61,523 nt of DNA from JARICQ01 sp964428475 (GTDB taxonomy: Bacteria > Bacillota > Clostridia > Tissierellales > Tissierellaceae), in assembly GCA_964428475.1 (NCBI GenBank), contig CAYRYO010000006.1, positions 1 through 61,523 of the forward strand. Direction: 5' to 3'. The notes beneath the pieces were generated by a model. It was not told the origin of the DNA. It saw nothing but the letters and a program-made list of their open reading frames with translations, and ran no database searches. Position numbers and translations under genes: made by a program. Shown here piece by piece: positions 23,917 to 31,184 of this stretch; positions within the stretch are counted from its first letter, which is position 1, and each line of letters begins with the position of its first letter.

Positions 23917-24909
23917 TTATTTATTTTTAGAAATATTTTCTTCTATAAAACTTATCACATTATTATCTATAAATTTAATCAATTGATTTATTCCATTTTT
24001 TATTGCATAGTCATCTGAACTTCCATGAGCTTTAAACATAGGCTTTTTAGTTCCAAGAAGTGGTGCACCACCATATTCTCTATAATCCATTTTACTTTTT
24101 ATATTTTTAATTCCTGGGCTCAAAATAGAAGCTGCTATTTTGCTTTTAAAATCCCTTGTCAATTCCTGCTTTAAAGTTGCAAATATAGTACTTGCCATTC
24201 CTTCTGTGAGTTTTAATATAATATTTCCAACAAATCCATCACATATAATTACATCAGCTGTTCCATTCGGCAATTCCCTTGCTTCAACATTTCCTAAAAA
24301 GTTTAAATTGCTTTTCTCAAGTAAATCATATGTCTCTTTAGTTAGTTGATTGCCTTTGCCTTTTTCTGAGCCTATATTTACTAGCCCCACTGTAGGTCTA
24401 TCGATTTCAAATACTCTTTCCATATATGCTGATCCCATTAAGGCAAATTGGTATAAATACTCAGGCTTTGAATCCACATTAGCTCCAGCATCTACTAAAA
24501 GAGATACTTGGTTTAAAGCTGGGTACACAACAGTAAGTGCAGCTCTATCTATTCCATCTATCCTCTTAACTATAAATAGCCCCGTAGCTAAAAGTGCCCC
24601 AGTACTTCCTGCAGATATGAGACCATCACCAAGACCATCCTTTAATGCATTTGCAGCAACTACTATAGAAGAGTCTTTTTTCCTTCTAATAGAGCTAGCA
24701 GGGTCATCTTCATTTGATATAAACTCACTTGCATTTAACACTTCGACTTTAATTTCAGGATAAACGTATTTTTTCAGTTCATCATCTATTATGTCTTTTT
24801 TACCTACTAGTATTATATCTATATTGTATTCATTTACTGCATCTATAGCACCTTTAATTACTTGAAAAGGTGCATTATCTCCACCCATAGCATCTACAAT
24901 AATTTTCAT
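23917..24909 (-). CDS. plsX: Phosphate acyltransferase PlsX
   Basis: 330 residues. Converts acyl-ACP and phosphate to acyl-phosphate, the first step of phospholipid synthesis. MKIIVDAMGGDNAPFQVIKG is the family start; GDGLISAGSTGALLATGLFI (about 90-109), LVDAGANVDSKPEYLYQFA, LVNIGSEKGKGNQLTKE and ICDGFVGNIILKLTEG are conserved. The ATG at 24909 lies 5 bases after GGAGG; the earlier TTG contains that site. First gene of plsX-acpP-rnc-(radical SAM)-smc-ftsY, behind a terminator and its own promoter. The usual fapR is absent. Confidence 0.96.
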   Translation of the reverse strand: MKIIVDAMGGDNAPFQVIKGAIDAVNEYNIDIILVGKKDIIDDELKKYVYPEIKVEVLNASEFISNEDDPASSIRRKKDSSIVVAANALKDGLGDGLISAGSTGALLATGLFIVKRIDGIDRAALTVVYPALNQVSLLVDAGANVDSKPEYLYQFALMGSAYMERVFEIDRPTVGLVNIGSEKGKGNQLTKETYDLLEKSNLNFLGNVEARELPNGTADVIICDGFVGNIILKLTEGMASTIFATLKQELTRDFKSKIAASILSPGIKNIKSKMDYREYGGAPLLGTKKPMFKAHGSSDDYAIKNGINQLIKFIDNNVISFIEENISKNK

Positions 24910-24946
24910 AGTTACCTCCAAATTATTATTTCACTTATTAATATTA

Positions 24947-24975
24947 AATATATCTTAGACCTTAATAAAAATCAA
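24947..24975 (-). promoter_or_regulatory. plsX operon promoter
   Basis: Minus-strand -35 TTGATT (24975-24970), a 17-base spacer and -10 TATATT (24952-24947), placed between the rpmF terminator and plsX. No convincing FapR-type operator was seen. Confidence 0.6.
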
Positions 24976-24984
24976 TATAGAATT

Positions 24985-25015
24985 AAAAAAAGATAGTGAG
25001 CTCACTATCTTTTTT
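24985..25015 (-). terminator. Terminator after rpmF
   Basis: A near-perfect palindrome: A-tract, GATAGTGAG, CTCACTATC, T-tract. On the minus strand it follows the rpmF stop by 3 bases and ends in seven T. The flanking A-tract lets it also work on the other strand. Confidence 0.9.
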
Positions 25016-25018
25016 ATA

Positions 25019-25198
25019 CTACTCTACAGTCATAACTTCTTTATCTCTGTAATATCCACATGCTCTACAAACCCTATGTGGTTGTTTAGGCTCGTGACAT
25101 TGTGGGCATTCAACTACTGTAGCTTTATTTAATGTATAAGAAGAAGCTCTTCTTTTATCACGTCTTTGTTTGGACGTTTTACGCTTTGGTACTGCCAT
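25019..25198 (-). CDS. rpmF: 50S ribosomal protein L32
   Basis: 59 residues, beginning MAVPKRKTSKQRRDKRRASS. The zinc-binding form: CPQC at 31-34 and CRAC at 44-47 supply four cysteines. ATG preceded by AAGGAGGTGTTTTAA. It lies 13 bases after yceD, the conserved yceD-rpmF pair, and ends at a strong terminator. Because the protein keeps all four cysteines, this is the zinc-replete type. Confidence 0.98.
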   Translation of the reverse strand: MAVPKRKTSKQRRDKRRASSYTLNKATVVECPQCHEPKQPHRVCRACGYYRDKEVMTVE

Positions 25199-25211
25199 TT
25201 AAAACACCTCC

Positions 25212-25730
25212 TTAATCTTTAGAAAAGAAATCCTTTAATTTTTCAAGTCTTGGATCTATATTTTCATGAACACAATCGCACTTTTCTTTATTTAAATCCG
25301 CCCCACATTTAGGGCATAAGCCCTTACAGTTATCATCGCATAGGGTCTTAATTGGTAAAGATACAATTACTTGTTCAAGTATATATTCATCTAACTTCAA
25401 AATACCATTTTCATAGTATAGAATCTCTTCATATCCATCTTCTTCATTTTCTGAATCTCTTTTACCTTCTAAAAGTTTCCCGAATAAACTGCTTTCTATT
25501 TTATTATTAGCTAGAGAAAGACACCTATTACATTTTTCTTCATAAGTGTACTTAATATTAAAATTAATTACCTTATCTCCATCAGTTTTAAATATTTCGC
25601 CTTTATATTCTATAGGTTCAATTATTTTGACATCTCTATTACTAAGTCCTAAATCTGTACATTCTAGTTTCCCTTGAAACTCAAGTATGTTTTTTGAACC
25701 TTCAAGAAAACTCCATAAGTCTAATTTCAT
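25212..25730 (-). CDS. yceD: YceD family (DUF177) protein
   Basis: 172 residues from the ATG at 25730 (MKLDLWSFLEGSKNILEFQG), with GAGGTG 6 bases upstream; an earlier TTG is less likely. Conserved cysteines occur in CNRCLSLANN and in the C-terminal CKGLCPKCGADLNKEKCDC. In other bacteria YceD homologues are linked to 23S rRNA accumulation, and the gene nearly always precedes rpmF. Its biochemical activity is not known. Confidence 0.9.
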   Translation of the reverse strand: MKLDLWSFLEGSKNILEFQGKLECTDLGLSNRDVKIIEPIEYKGEIFKTDGDKVINFNIKYTYEEKCNRCLSLANNKIESSLFGKLLEGKRDSENEEDGYEEILYYENGILKLDEYILEQVIVSLPIKTLCDDNCKGLCPKCGADLNKEKCDCVHENIDPRLEKLKDFFSKD

Positions 25731-25800
25731 ATTTTTCACCTCATAAACTAACAACCATTATTATATAAAGGAGGTTCTCATTTGTCAAGAATAATCTTAA

Positions 25801-26991
25801 TTAAACTAGCTCTAGTGTATCCCTAGCTATCATCAATTCTTCATTTGTTGGTACGATATAAATATCTGTAGAAGCTAAGTTTTTATTGATTTTTGCTTCT
25901 TCGCCCCTAACATTGTTTAATTCTTCATCTATTGTGATTCCTAAACAATCTAATCCTTTACATATTTCTGATCTAAGGAAAGATGAATTTTCACCGATTC
26001 CTGCAGTAAATACTAGACAATCAAGTCCACACATTTCAGCCATATAAGCACCTATATATTTTTTTACTCTATTTACAAATACATCAATAGCAAGTTTTGC
26101 TCTTTCATTGCCTTCTTTTATTGCAAGCTCAAGGTCTCTAAAGTCACTACTAAGTCCTGAAATTCCAAGAACACCAGATTTTTTATTTAGCATTTGATTT
26201 ACTTGGTCAAATGTCATTCCCTCTTTATCCATTATGAAAGGAATAATAGCTGGATCTATATCTCCAGATCTAGTACCCATAGCAAGTCCTTCTAGAGGTG
26301 TAAAGCCCATGCTTGTATCTATAGATTCTCCACCTTTTATAGCACATAGACTTGAACCATTTCCAAGATGACATGTAATGATATTTAAATCTTTAATATC
26401 TTTTCCCATTATTTCAGCCACTCTGTTTGCTACATATTTATGAGAAGTTCCGTGGAATCCATATCTACGAATTCTATAGTCTTCATAGTATTCATAAGGT
26501 ATTGGATAAATATAGCTTGATTTTTCCATAGTTTGATGGAATGCAGTATCAAATACAGCTACCATCGGAGTTTTTGGCATTAATTCCTGACACGCCTCTA
26601 TACCTGTAATATTAGGTGGATTATGTAATGGAGCTAACTCAACACAATCATAAAGTACCTTCATTACATCTTTATCTATTACTACAGAAGAAGCAAAGGT
26701 TTCTCCACCATGTACAACCCTATGCCCTACTGCTCCTATTTCATCCATAGACTCTATAGCACCATATTCTTTATTTATCAATGCATCCAAAACTAATCCT
26801 AAAGCTACTTTATGGTCTTCCATTGTTTGTTCTATTACTGCTGTTTCTTTTCCAGTAGTCTCGTGTTTAATTCTAGAACCTTCAATACCTATCCTTTCAA
26901 CAAGACCTTTACACAACACATTTTCCCCATCCATATCAATAAGCTGATACTTCAAAGAAGAACTACCACAGTTAATTACTAAAATATTCAT
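25801..26991 (-). CDS. ackA: Acetate kinase
   Basis: 396 residues from the ATG at 26991 with AGGAGG about 10 bases upstream. Interconverts acetyl phosphate + ADP and acetate + ATP, a main energy step of anaerobes. NILVINCGSSSLKYQLI (about 2-18), VGHRVVHGGE, VFDTAFHQTM, YRIRRYGFHGTSHKYV, HLGNGSSLCAIKGG and FTAGIGENS are the ASKHA-fold acetate kinase signatures. No phosphotransacetylase gene is adjacent. It has its own promoter and is divergent from tmcAL, whose product also uses acetate. Confidence 0.97.
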   Translation of the reverse strand: MNILVINCGSSSLKYQLIDMDGENVLCKGLVERIGIEGSRIKHETTGKETAVIEQTMEDHKVALGLVLDALINKEYGAIESMDEIGAVGHRVVHGGETFASSVVIDKDVMKVLYDCVELAPLHNPPNITGIEACQELMPKTPMVAVFDTAFHQTMEKSSYIYPIPYEYYEDYRIRRYGFHGTSHKYVANRVAEIMGKDIKDLNIITCHLGNGSSLCAIKGGESIDTSMGFTPLEGLAMGTRSGDIDPAIIPFIMDKEGMTFDQVNQMLNKKSGVLGISGLSSDFRDLELAIKEGNERAKLAIDVFVNRVKKYIGAYMAEMCGLDCLVFTAGIGENSSFLRSEICKGLDCLGITIDEELNNVRGEEAKINKNLASTDIYIVPTNEELMIARDTLELV

Positions 26992-27031
26992 TTTTTTTAT
27001 TCCTCCTAGTCCTTTTTTTTCACATATCACT

Positions 27032-27060
27032 ATAATATTATATTTGTGTTAAAAAATCAA
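27032..27060 (-). promoter_or_regulatory. ackA promoter
   Basis: Minus-strand -35 TTGATT (27060-27055), a 17-base spacer and -10 TATTAT (27037-27032), about 40 bases before the ackA start. It interlocks with the divergent tmcAL promoter, so the two could interfere. Confidence 0.6.
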
Positions 27061-27071
27061 CATGTTATAAT
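27044..27071 (+). promoter_or_regulatory. tmcAL promoter
   Basis: -35 TTGTGT (27044-27049), a 16-base spacer and a perfect -10 TATAAT (27066-27071), about 30 bases before the tmcAL ATG. It overlaps the ackA promoter on the other strand. Confidence 0.6.
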
Positions 27072-27099
27072 TAAAGAAAACAATTTTTTGGAGGTATTT

Positions 27100-28344
27100 A
27101 TGAAAACATTAGGAATTATTGCTGAATATAATCCCTTCCATTTTGGTCACAAGCATCATTTAGAGAATTCTATGGAAAAAACAAACTCAGATTATTCTAT
27201 AGCTGTTATGAGTGGATCTTTTTTGCAAAGAGGTGAACCTTCCTTTGTTGACAAGTGGACAAAGGCAAAAATGGCAATTAACAACGGAATTGATTTAGTA
27301 TTAGAATTACCCTTTTTATATTCAACCCAATCTGCTGAGTACTTTGCTTATGGTGGTGTAAAACTACTAGATAGTTTGAACATCGTAGATTATATCTCTT
27401 TTGGATCTGAATCTGGCAAAATAGAAGAATTGTCTTATATTGCTACTATTTTAAATGAAGAGCCTGAAAATTATATAAAAGCTTTAAAATATAATTTGAA
27501 TAAAGGTCTATCCTTTTCTGTTTCAAGAAGCAATGCGCTAGAAAGTTATATATATTCTAAAAAACCAAATCAAAATAAAAATTATAACCATATTTTAAAA
27601 CAATCAAATAATATTCTTGCAATTGAATATTTAAAGGCATTGTCTAAAATTAATAGCAATATAAATCCAATAACAATTAAAAGATCCGGTAGTGATTATA
27701 AAGACTTATCGTTTTCCGATGGATTCTCTAGTGCTACTGCAATAAGAAAGACTATAAAAGAAAATGGTCTTAAGTCTGCTAAAAAGTTTATACCTATTGA
27801 TAGCTATCTAGCTTTGGAAGAATATCTAGATAAGTATACAAGTTTTAATTATTTAGAAAACTATCAAGATATACTTATATATTTGCTAAGAACTACATCT
27901 ACAAGTAAAATGAAAGATCTTTTAAATATAGAACAAGGTTTAGAAAACAGGTTTATAGAAAAAGCATTTTCATTTAACGATATAAATAAGATAATAGAAA
28001 AGGTTTCTTCTAAAAGATATCCAAAAACTAGAATACAAAGAACTCTTATTCATCTTTTGCATAATCTCTATATGAATGATTTTTTAGATATGGAAGATTT
28101 TTATCCTTCATATATTAGAGTTCTTGGAATGAATCAAAATGGATTTAAAATTTTAAATAAAATTAAAAACAACTCAAATATTCCTATTATAACTAAGTTT
28201 GCAAATTATAAAAATTTTAATAATGATAGTATAGATAAGATAATCAATTATGATAAGATCTCTACTGATATATTTTTCATGGGTTTGAAAAATATTAAAG
28301 TCTTTGCGAATCAAGATTATCTTATTTCTCCATATATCAAATAA
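27100..28344 (+). CDS. tmcAL: tRNA(Met) cytidine acetate ligase TmcAL (YlbM)
   Basis: 414 residues starting MKTLGIIAEYNPFHFGHKHH, with a nucleotidyltransferase HxGH-type motif (GHKHH). TmcAL activates acetate with ATP and acetylates C34 of elongator tRNA(Met). AVMSGSFLQRGEPSFVDKW and LELPFLYSTQSAEYFAYGG (about 70-90) are family blocks; the Lys-rich C-terminal half is less conserved. The ATG at 27100 has GGAGG 5 bases upstream; longer frames run into the promoter. It is one of few plus-strand genes and is divergent from ackA, whose product makes acetate. Confidence 0.93.
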   Translation: MKTLGIIAEYNPFHFGHKHHLENSMEKTNSDYSIAVMSGSFLQRGEPSFVDKWTKAKMAINNGIDLVLELPFLYSTQSAEYFAYGGVKLLDSLNIVDYISFGSESGKIEELSYIATILNEEPENYIKALKYNLNKGLSFSVSRSNALESYIYSKKPNQNKNYNHILKQSNNILAIEYLKALSKINSNINPITIKRSGSDYKDLSFSDGFSSATAIRKTIKENGLKSAKKFIPIDSYLALEEYLDKYTSFNYLENYQDILIYLLRTTSTSKMKDLLNIEQGLENRFIEKAFSFNDINKIIEKVSSKRYPKTRIQRTLIHLLHNLYMNDFLDMEDFYPSYIRVLGMNQNGFKILNKIKNNSNIPIITKFANYKNFNNDSIDKIINYDKISTDIFFMGLKNIKVFANQDYLISPYIK

Positions 28345-28404
28345 TAAATTTTCTTCTACTCATATTATAATTTAAAAATAATATATTATGATAGGAGTGA
28401 TTAT

Positions 28405-29613
28405 ATGTTTAAGAAATCAAACAATCCTTTGCCTAAATTATTGTTTATGTTATTTGTAATTATCATCTTAATAGGGATTATTTCTGACCCTGCACTTTCC
28501 TTTAAAAGTGCTACTAAAGGTATAAGCATTTGGTTTAATGTCTTATTGCCTTCTCTTCTTCCATTTTTGATTATATCAGAGATGTTAATACAGCTTGGTT
28601 TTGTTGAATTTATTGGTAAATTACTATCACCTATCATGTTCCCTATATTTAATATTCCAGGAGAAGGAGCATTTCCTTTTACCATATCACTTATATCTGG
28701 ATATCCTATTGGAGCTAAGCTTGCATGTAGTTTAAGAGAGAAAAAGATACTTTCACGTATTGAAGGAAATAGGTTAATAGGATTTACTAGTACTTCTGGC
28801 CCTTCTTTTATGTTAGCTGCAGTAGCTGTTGGAATGTTAAACGAACCCGATATAGGATATCTAATATTGTTACCTCATTATCTAGGTGCTATTTTCCTTG
28901 GACTAATTTTTAGATTTTACAAAAATAATAAAAGACCATCTAAATATAAAAATAATAATAGCTTTGAAAATATAAAAACTTCTTATTCCCAAATTATAAA
29001 CACAAAAAAAACCATAGGATCTTTGATAACTGAATCTGTCAAAGGAAGTATGGATACAATCTTTTTAATAGGTGGACTTGTAATATTTTATTCTGTTGCT
29101 GTAGAAATATTATTTGATATGCAATTTATAGATAATATTTTAAATTTTATTTCATCTTTTTTATCCTTAAATAAGGTTTTTCTAAAGGGAATAGTATCAG
29201 GTATGTTTGAAATAACAATGGGTTGTAAAGCAATTTCATCTGCAAATGTCAGTATATTATTAAAGTTACTAGGAATAAATTTTATAATTGGTTGGAGTGG
29301 TTTTTCTATACACAGTCAAGTTATCAGTTTCTTAAATAGAACAGACTTAAATAAAGGTCTCTATATAGTATCAAAATTTTTTCATGGAGTTATATCTGTT
29401 ATATTTACATACATATTATATATATCTAAATATAATGATTTAACAATTCCAAGTTTTTTAAATACTTCAAGCCCTTATGACATCTTTATATATTCTAATT
29501 GGTTTAATATACTTTTAAATTCTGTTAAATTTGCAGTAAATATAAATATTATTATACTTCTTATTTCTCTAATTCTATATATTATATATGATATTAGAAA
29601 AAAATTTAATTAG
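28405..29613 (+). CDS. ylbJ: Sporulation integral membrane protein YlbJ
   Basis: 402 residues with about eight hydrophobic segments. Nucleoside-transporter-gate-like fold: WFNVLLPSLLPFLIISEMLI (about 43-62), FTISLISGYPIGAKLACSLR, TSTSGPSFMLAAVAVGMLN and a second gate motif near 275 (GMFEITMGCKAISSA). In Bacillus ylbJ is made in the mother cell and needed for heat-resistant spores. AGGAG precedes the ATG. The 3' end overlaps the convergent coiled-coil gene by 8 bases and no terminator is visible. Confidence 0.93.
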   Translation: MFKKSNNPLPKLLFMLFVIIILIGIISDPALSFKSATKGISIWFNVLLPSLLPFLIISEMLIQLGFVEFIGKLLSPIMFPIFNIPGEGAFPFTISLISGYPIGAKLACSLREKKILSRIEGNRLIGFTSTSGPSFMLAAVAVGMLNEPDIGYLILLPHYLGAIFLGLIFRFYKNNKRPSKYKNNNSFENIKTSYSQIINTKKTIGSLITESVKGSMDTIFLIGGLVIFYSVAVEILFDMQFIDNILNFISSFLSLNKVFLKGIVSGMFEITMGCKAISSANVSILLKLLGINFIIGWSGFSIHSQVISFLNRTDLNKGLYIVSKFFHGVISVIFTYILYISKYNDLTIPSFLNTSSPYDIFIYSNWFNILLNSVKFAVNINIIILLISLILYIIYDIRKKFN

Positions 29614-30052
29614 GGCCTCTAAGATCTTTTCTGTTTTCATTGATAAGCTGAATTAATTCTTTTAAATTTTCTTGTTGTTCAAGCAATAAACTATCAGCAT
29701 AATCTATAGATCCTAGCCTTATTTCTTTTGCATTGGTTTGAGCTTTATTTATTATTTGCTCTGCTCTTTCCGTAGCTCTTTTAGTTACTTCTTCTTGCTC
29801 TATTAATTCTTCAAGTTTATATTCAGCCTCTTTCATCAGAGTATCTGCATCTTGTTGCGCTTCAGCCAGTATTCTTTGTCTCTCTTCTTTAATCCAAGAG
29901 GCTTGCTTTATTTCATCAGGAAGTCTTATTCTTATATCTTTTATTATCTCTAACAATTCTGCTTTATATACCATAACCTTACCTGAAAAAGGAACGCTTG
30001 TCCCCACTTCTATTATGTCTTCTATTTCATCAATTAACTTTAAAACATCCAT
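29606..30052 (-). CDS. Coiled-coil protein resembling ATP synthase stator subunits (function unknown)
   Basis: 148 residues, mostly one helix: from about residue 48 to 135 the sequence is charged and Ala/Glu/Gln-rich (AEAQQDADTLMKEAEYKLEE, RAEQIINKAQTNAKEIRLGS), like V-type ATPase subunit H/E stalks or DivIVA tails. A short N-terminal segment (DVLKLIDEIEDIIEVGTSVP) is conserved in Clostridia beside coaD and ylbJ, where it is often named just ATPase. No nucleotide-binding motif is present. It follows coaD by 3 bases. It may be a scaffold; no function is claimed. Confidence 0.75.
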   Translation of the reverse strand: MDVLKLIDEIEDIIEVGTSVPFSGKVMVYKAELLEIIKDIRIRLPDEIKQASWIKEERQRILAEAQQDADTLMKEAEYKLEELIEQEEVTKRATERAEQIINKAQTNAKEIRLGSIDYADSLLLEQQENLKELIQLINENRKDLRGPN

Positions 30053-30055
30053 AAA

Positions 30056-30538
30056 TTAAACCCTCTCCTTAAATTTATTCTTTAAAGCTATTTCCACTAC
30101 CTTTGGTACAAAACAACTTACATCTCCTCCAAACATAGATATTTCTTTTACTATACTTGAACTTAAATATCCATATTTAGTACTTGATGCCATGAAAAAA
30201 GTTTCTATATCACTATTTATTTTTTTGTTAACCAAAGCCATTTGCATTTCATATTCAAAATCAGAAACGGCTCTAAGTCCTCTAATCATAGTAGTACAGC
30301 CTTTTTTTTCAGCATAATCTGTCAGAAGCCCTCCAAAACAGTCTATTTCTACATTTTTAAGATCTTTGGTTACTTCTTTTAAAAGCTCTATTCTCTCCTC
30401 CAAAGAAAATGCCCCTTTTTTAGAAGGATTATTCAAAACTGCTACCACTAAATTCTCTACTTTTTTTGATGTTCTCTTTATTATATCTAAATGTCCATAT
30501 GTTACTGGGTCAAAACTACCTGGGTAAACTGCTTTCAC
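30056..30538 (-). CDS. coaD: Phosphopantetheine adenylyltransferase
   Basis: 160 residues, the family size. Adds AMP to 4'-phosphopantetheine, the fourth step of coenzyme A synthesis; coaBC for steps two and three is also in the window. KAVYPGSFDPVTYGHLDIIK contains the TxGH nucleotide motif, and TKYGYLSSSIVKEISMFGGD is the conserved ISSTxxR-like region. GTG at 30538 is chosen since AGGAGG lies about 6 bases before it. It overlaps rsmD by 23 bases. Confidence 0.96.
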   Translation of the reverse strand: MKAVYPGSFDPVTYGHLDIIKRTSKKVENLVVAVLNNPSKKGAFSLEERIELLKEVTKDLKNVEIDCFGGLLTDYAEKKGCTTMIRGLRAVSDFEYEMQMALVNKKINSDIETFFMASSTKYGYLSSSIVKEISMFGGDVSCFVPKVVEIALKNKFKERV

Positions 30539-31106
30539 CTCGTACCTCCTCAATGTTCTTTTTATAAAAATCTATACATTTGCTTCCATAATCTCTATGA
30601 TCTACTTTCCTAAATTCATATACTAGCTCTTCTAGATTTAATTCTTTTTCATGTTCTACTACTAATATCCCATTTACAGCTAATATATTTTCTTTATCTA
30701 TAAATTTAAACGCTTTATCAACCATTCCATTTTGATTAAAAGGTGGATCTAGATATATATAATCAAACTTTAAACCTATTTTACTAAGTCTTTTAATGAC
30801 TATAAATATATCTGATTGTATTATTTCTGCACTAGTTAAAAATTTAGTATGATTTAAATTCTGTTTTATTGTAACTATACTATCATAATTATTATCTACA
30901 AAATAAACCTTACTAGCTCCTCTACTTAAAAATTCTATTCCTATAGATCCAGAACCTCCAAATGCATCTAATACTATGCTATTGCTCTTTATATTTCCAA
31001 GTATATTAAAAAGTGATTCTTTTATTCTATCTTCTGTAGGTCTAACTTTGTTTCCTTTAGGTGCTTTTAATTTATGTCCTCTTGCTATCCCCGAAATAAT
31101 TCTCAT
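30516..31106 (-). CDS. rsmD: 16S rRNA (guanine-966-N2)-methyltransferase RsmD
   Basis: 196 residues. MRIISGIARGHKLKAPKGNK is the family start, VLDAFGGSGSIGIEFLSRGA the SAM-binding motif (about 46-65), and YIYLDPPFNQNG the DPPF catalytic motif. It methylates G966 of 16S rRNA during 30S assembly. ATG at 31106 with AGGAGG 8 bases upstream. The 3' end overlaps coaD by 23 bases, a conserved coupling in Firmicutes. Confidence 0.95.
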   Translation of the reverse strand: MRIISGIARGHKLKAPKGNKVRPTEDRIKESLFNILGNIKSNSIVLDAFGGSGSIGIEFLSRGASKVYFVDNNYDSIVTIKQNLNHTKFLTSAEIIQSDIFIVIKRLSKIGLKFDYIYLDPPFNQNGMVDKAFKFIDKENILAVNGILVVEHEKELNLEELVYEFRKVDHRDYGSKCIDFYKKNIEEVRGESSLPR

Positions 31107-31184
31107 CACATATACCTCCTAATGTAATATATACTTACATTTTAACATGTTTTTGGGATAAATAAAGATAAACCGATTAAATCT

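Noticed and set aside
24922..24984. FapR operator in front of plsX
   Set aside because: Only a weak TATTAA/TTAATA dyad is visible, no FapR gene is present, and AT-rich dyads like this are expected by chance.
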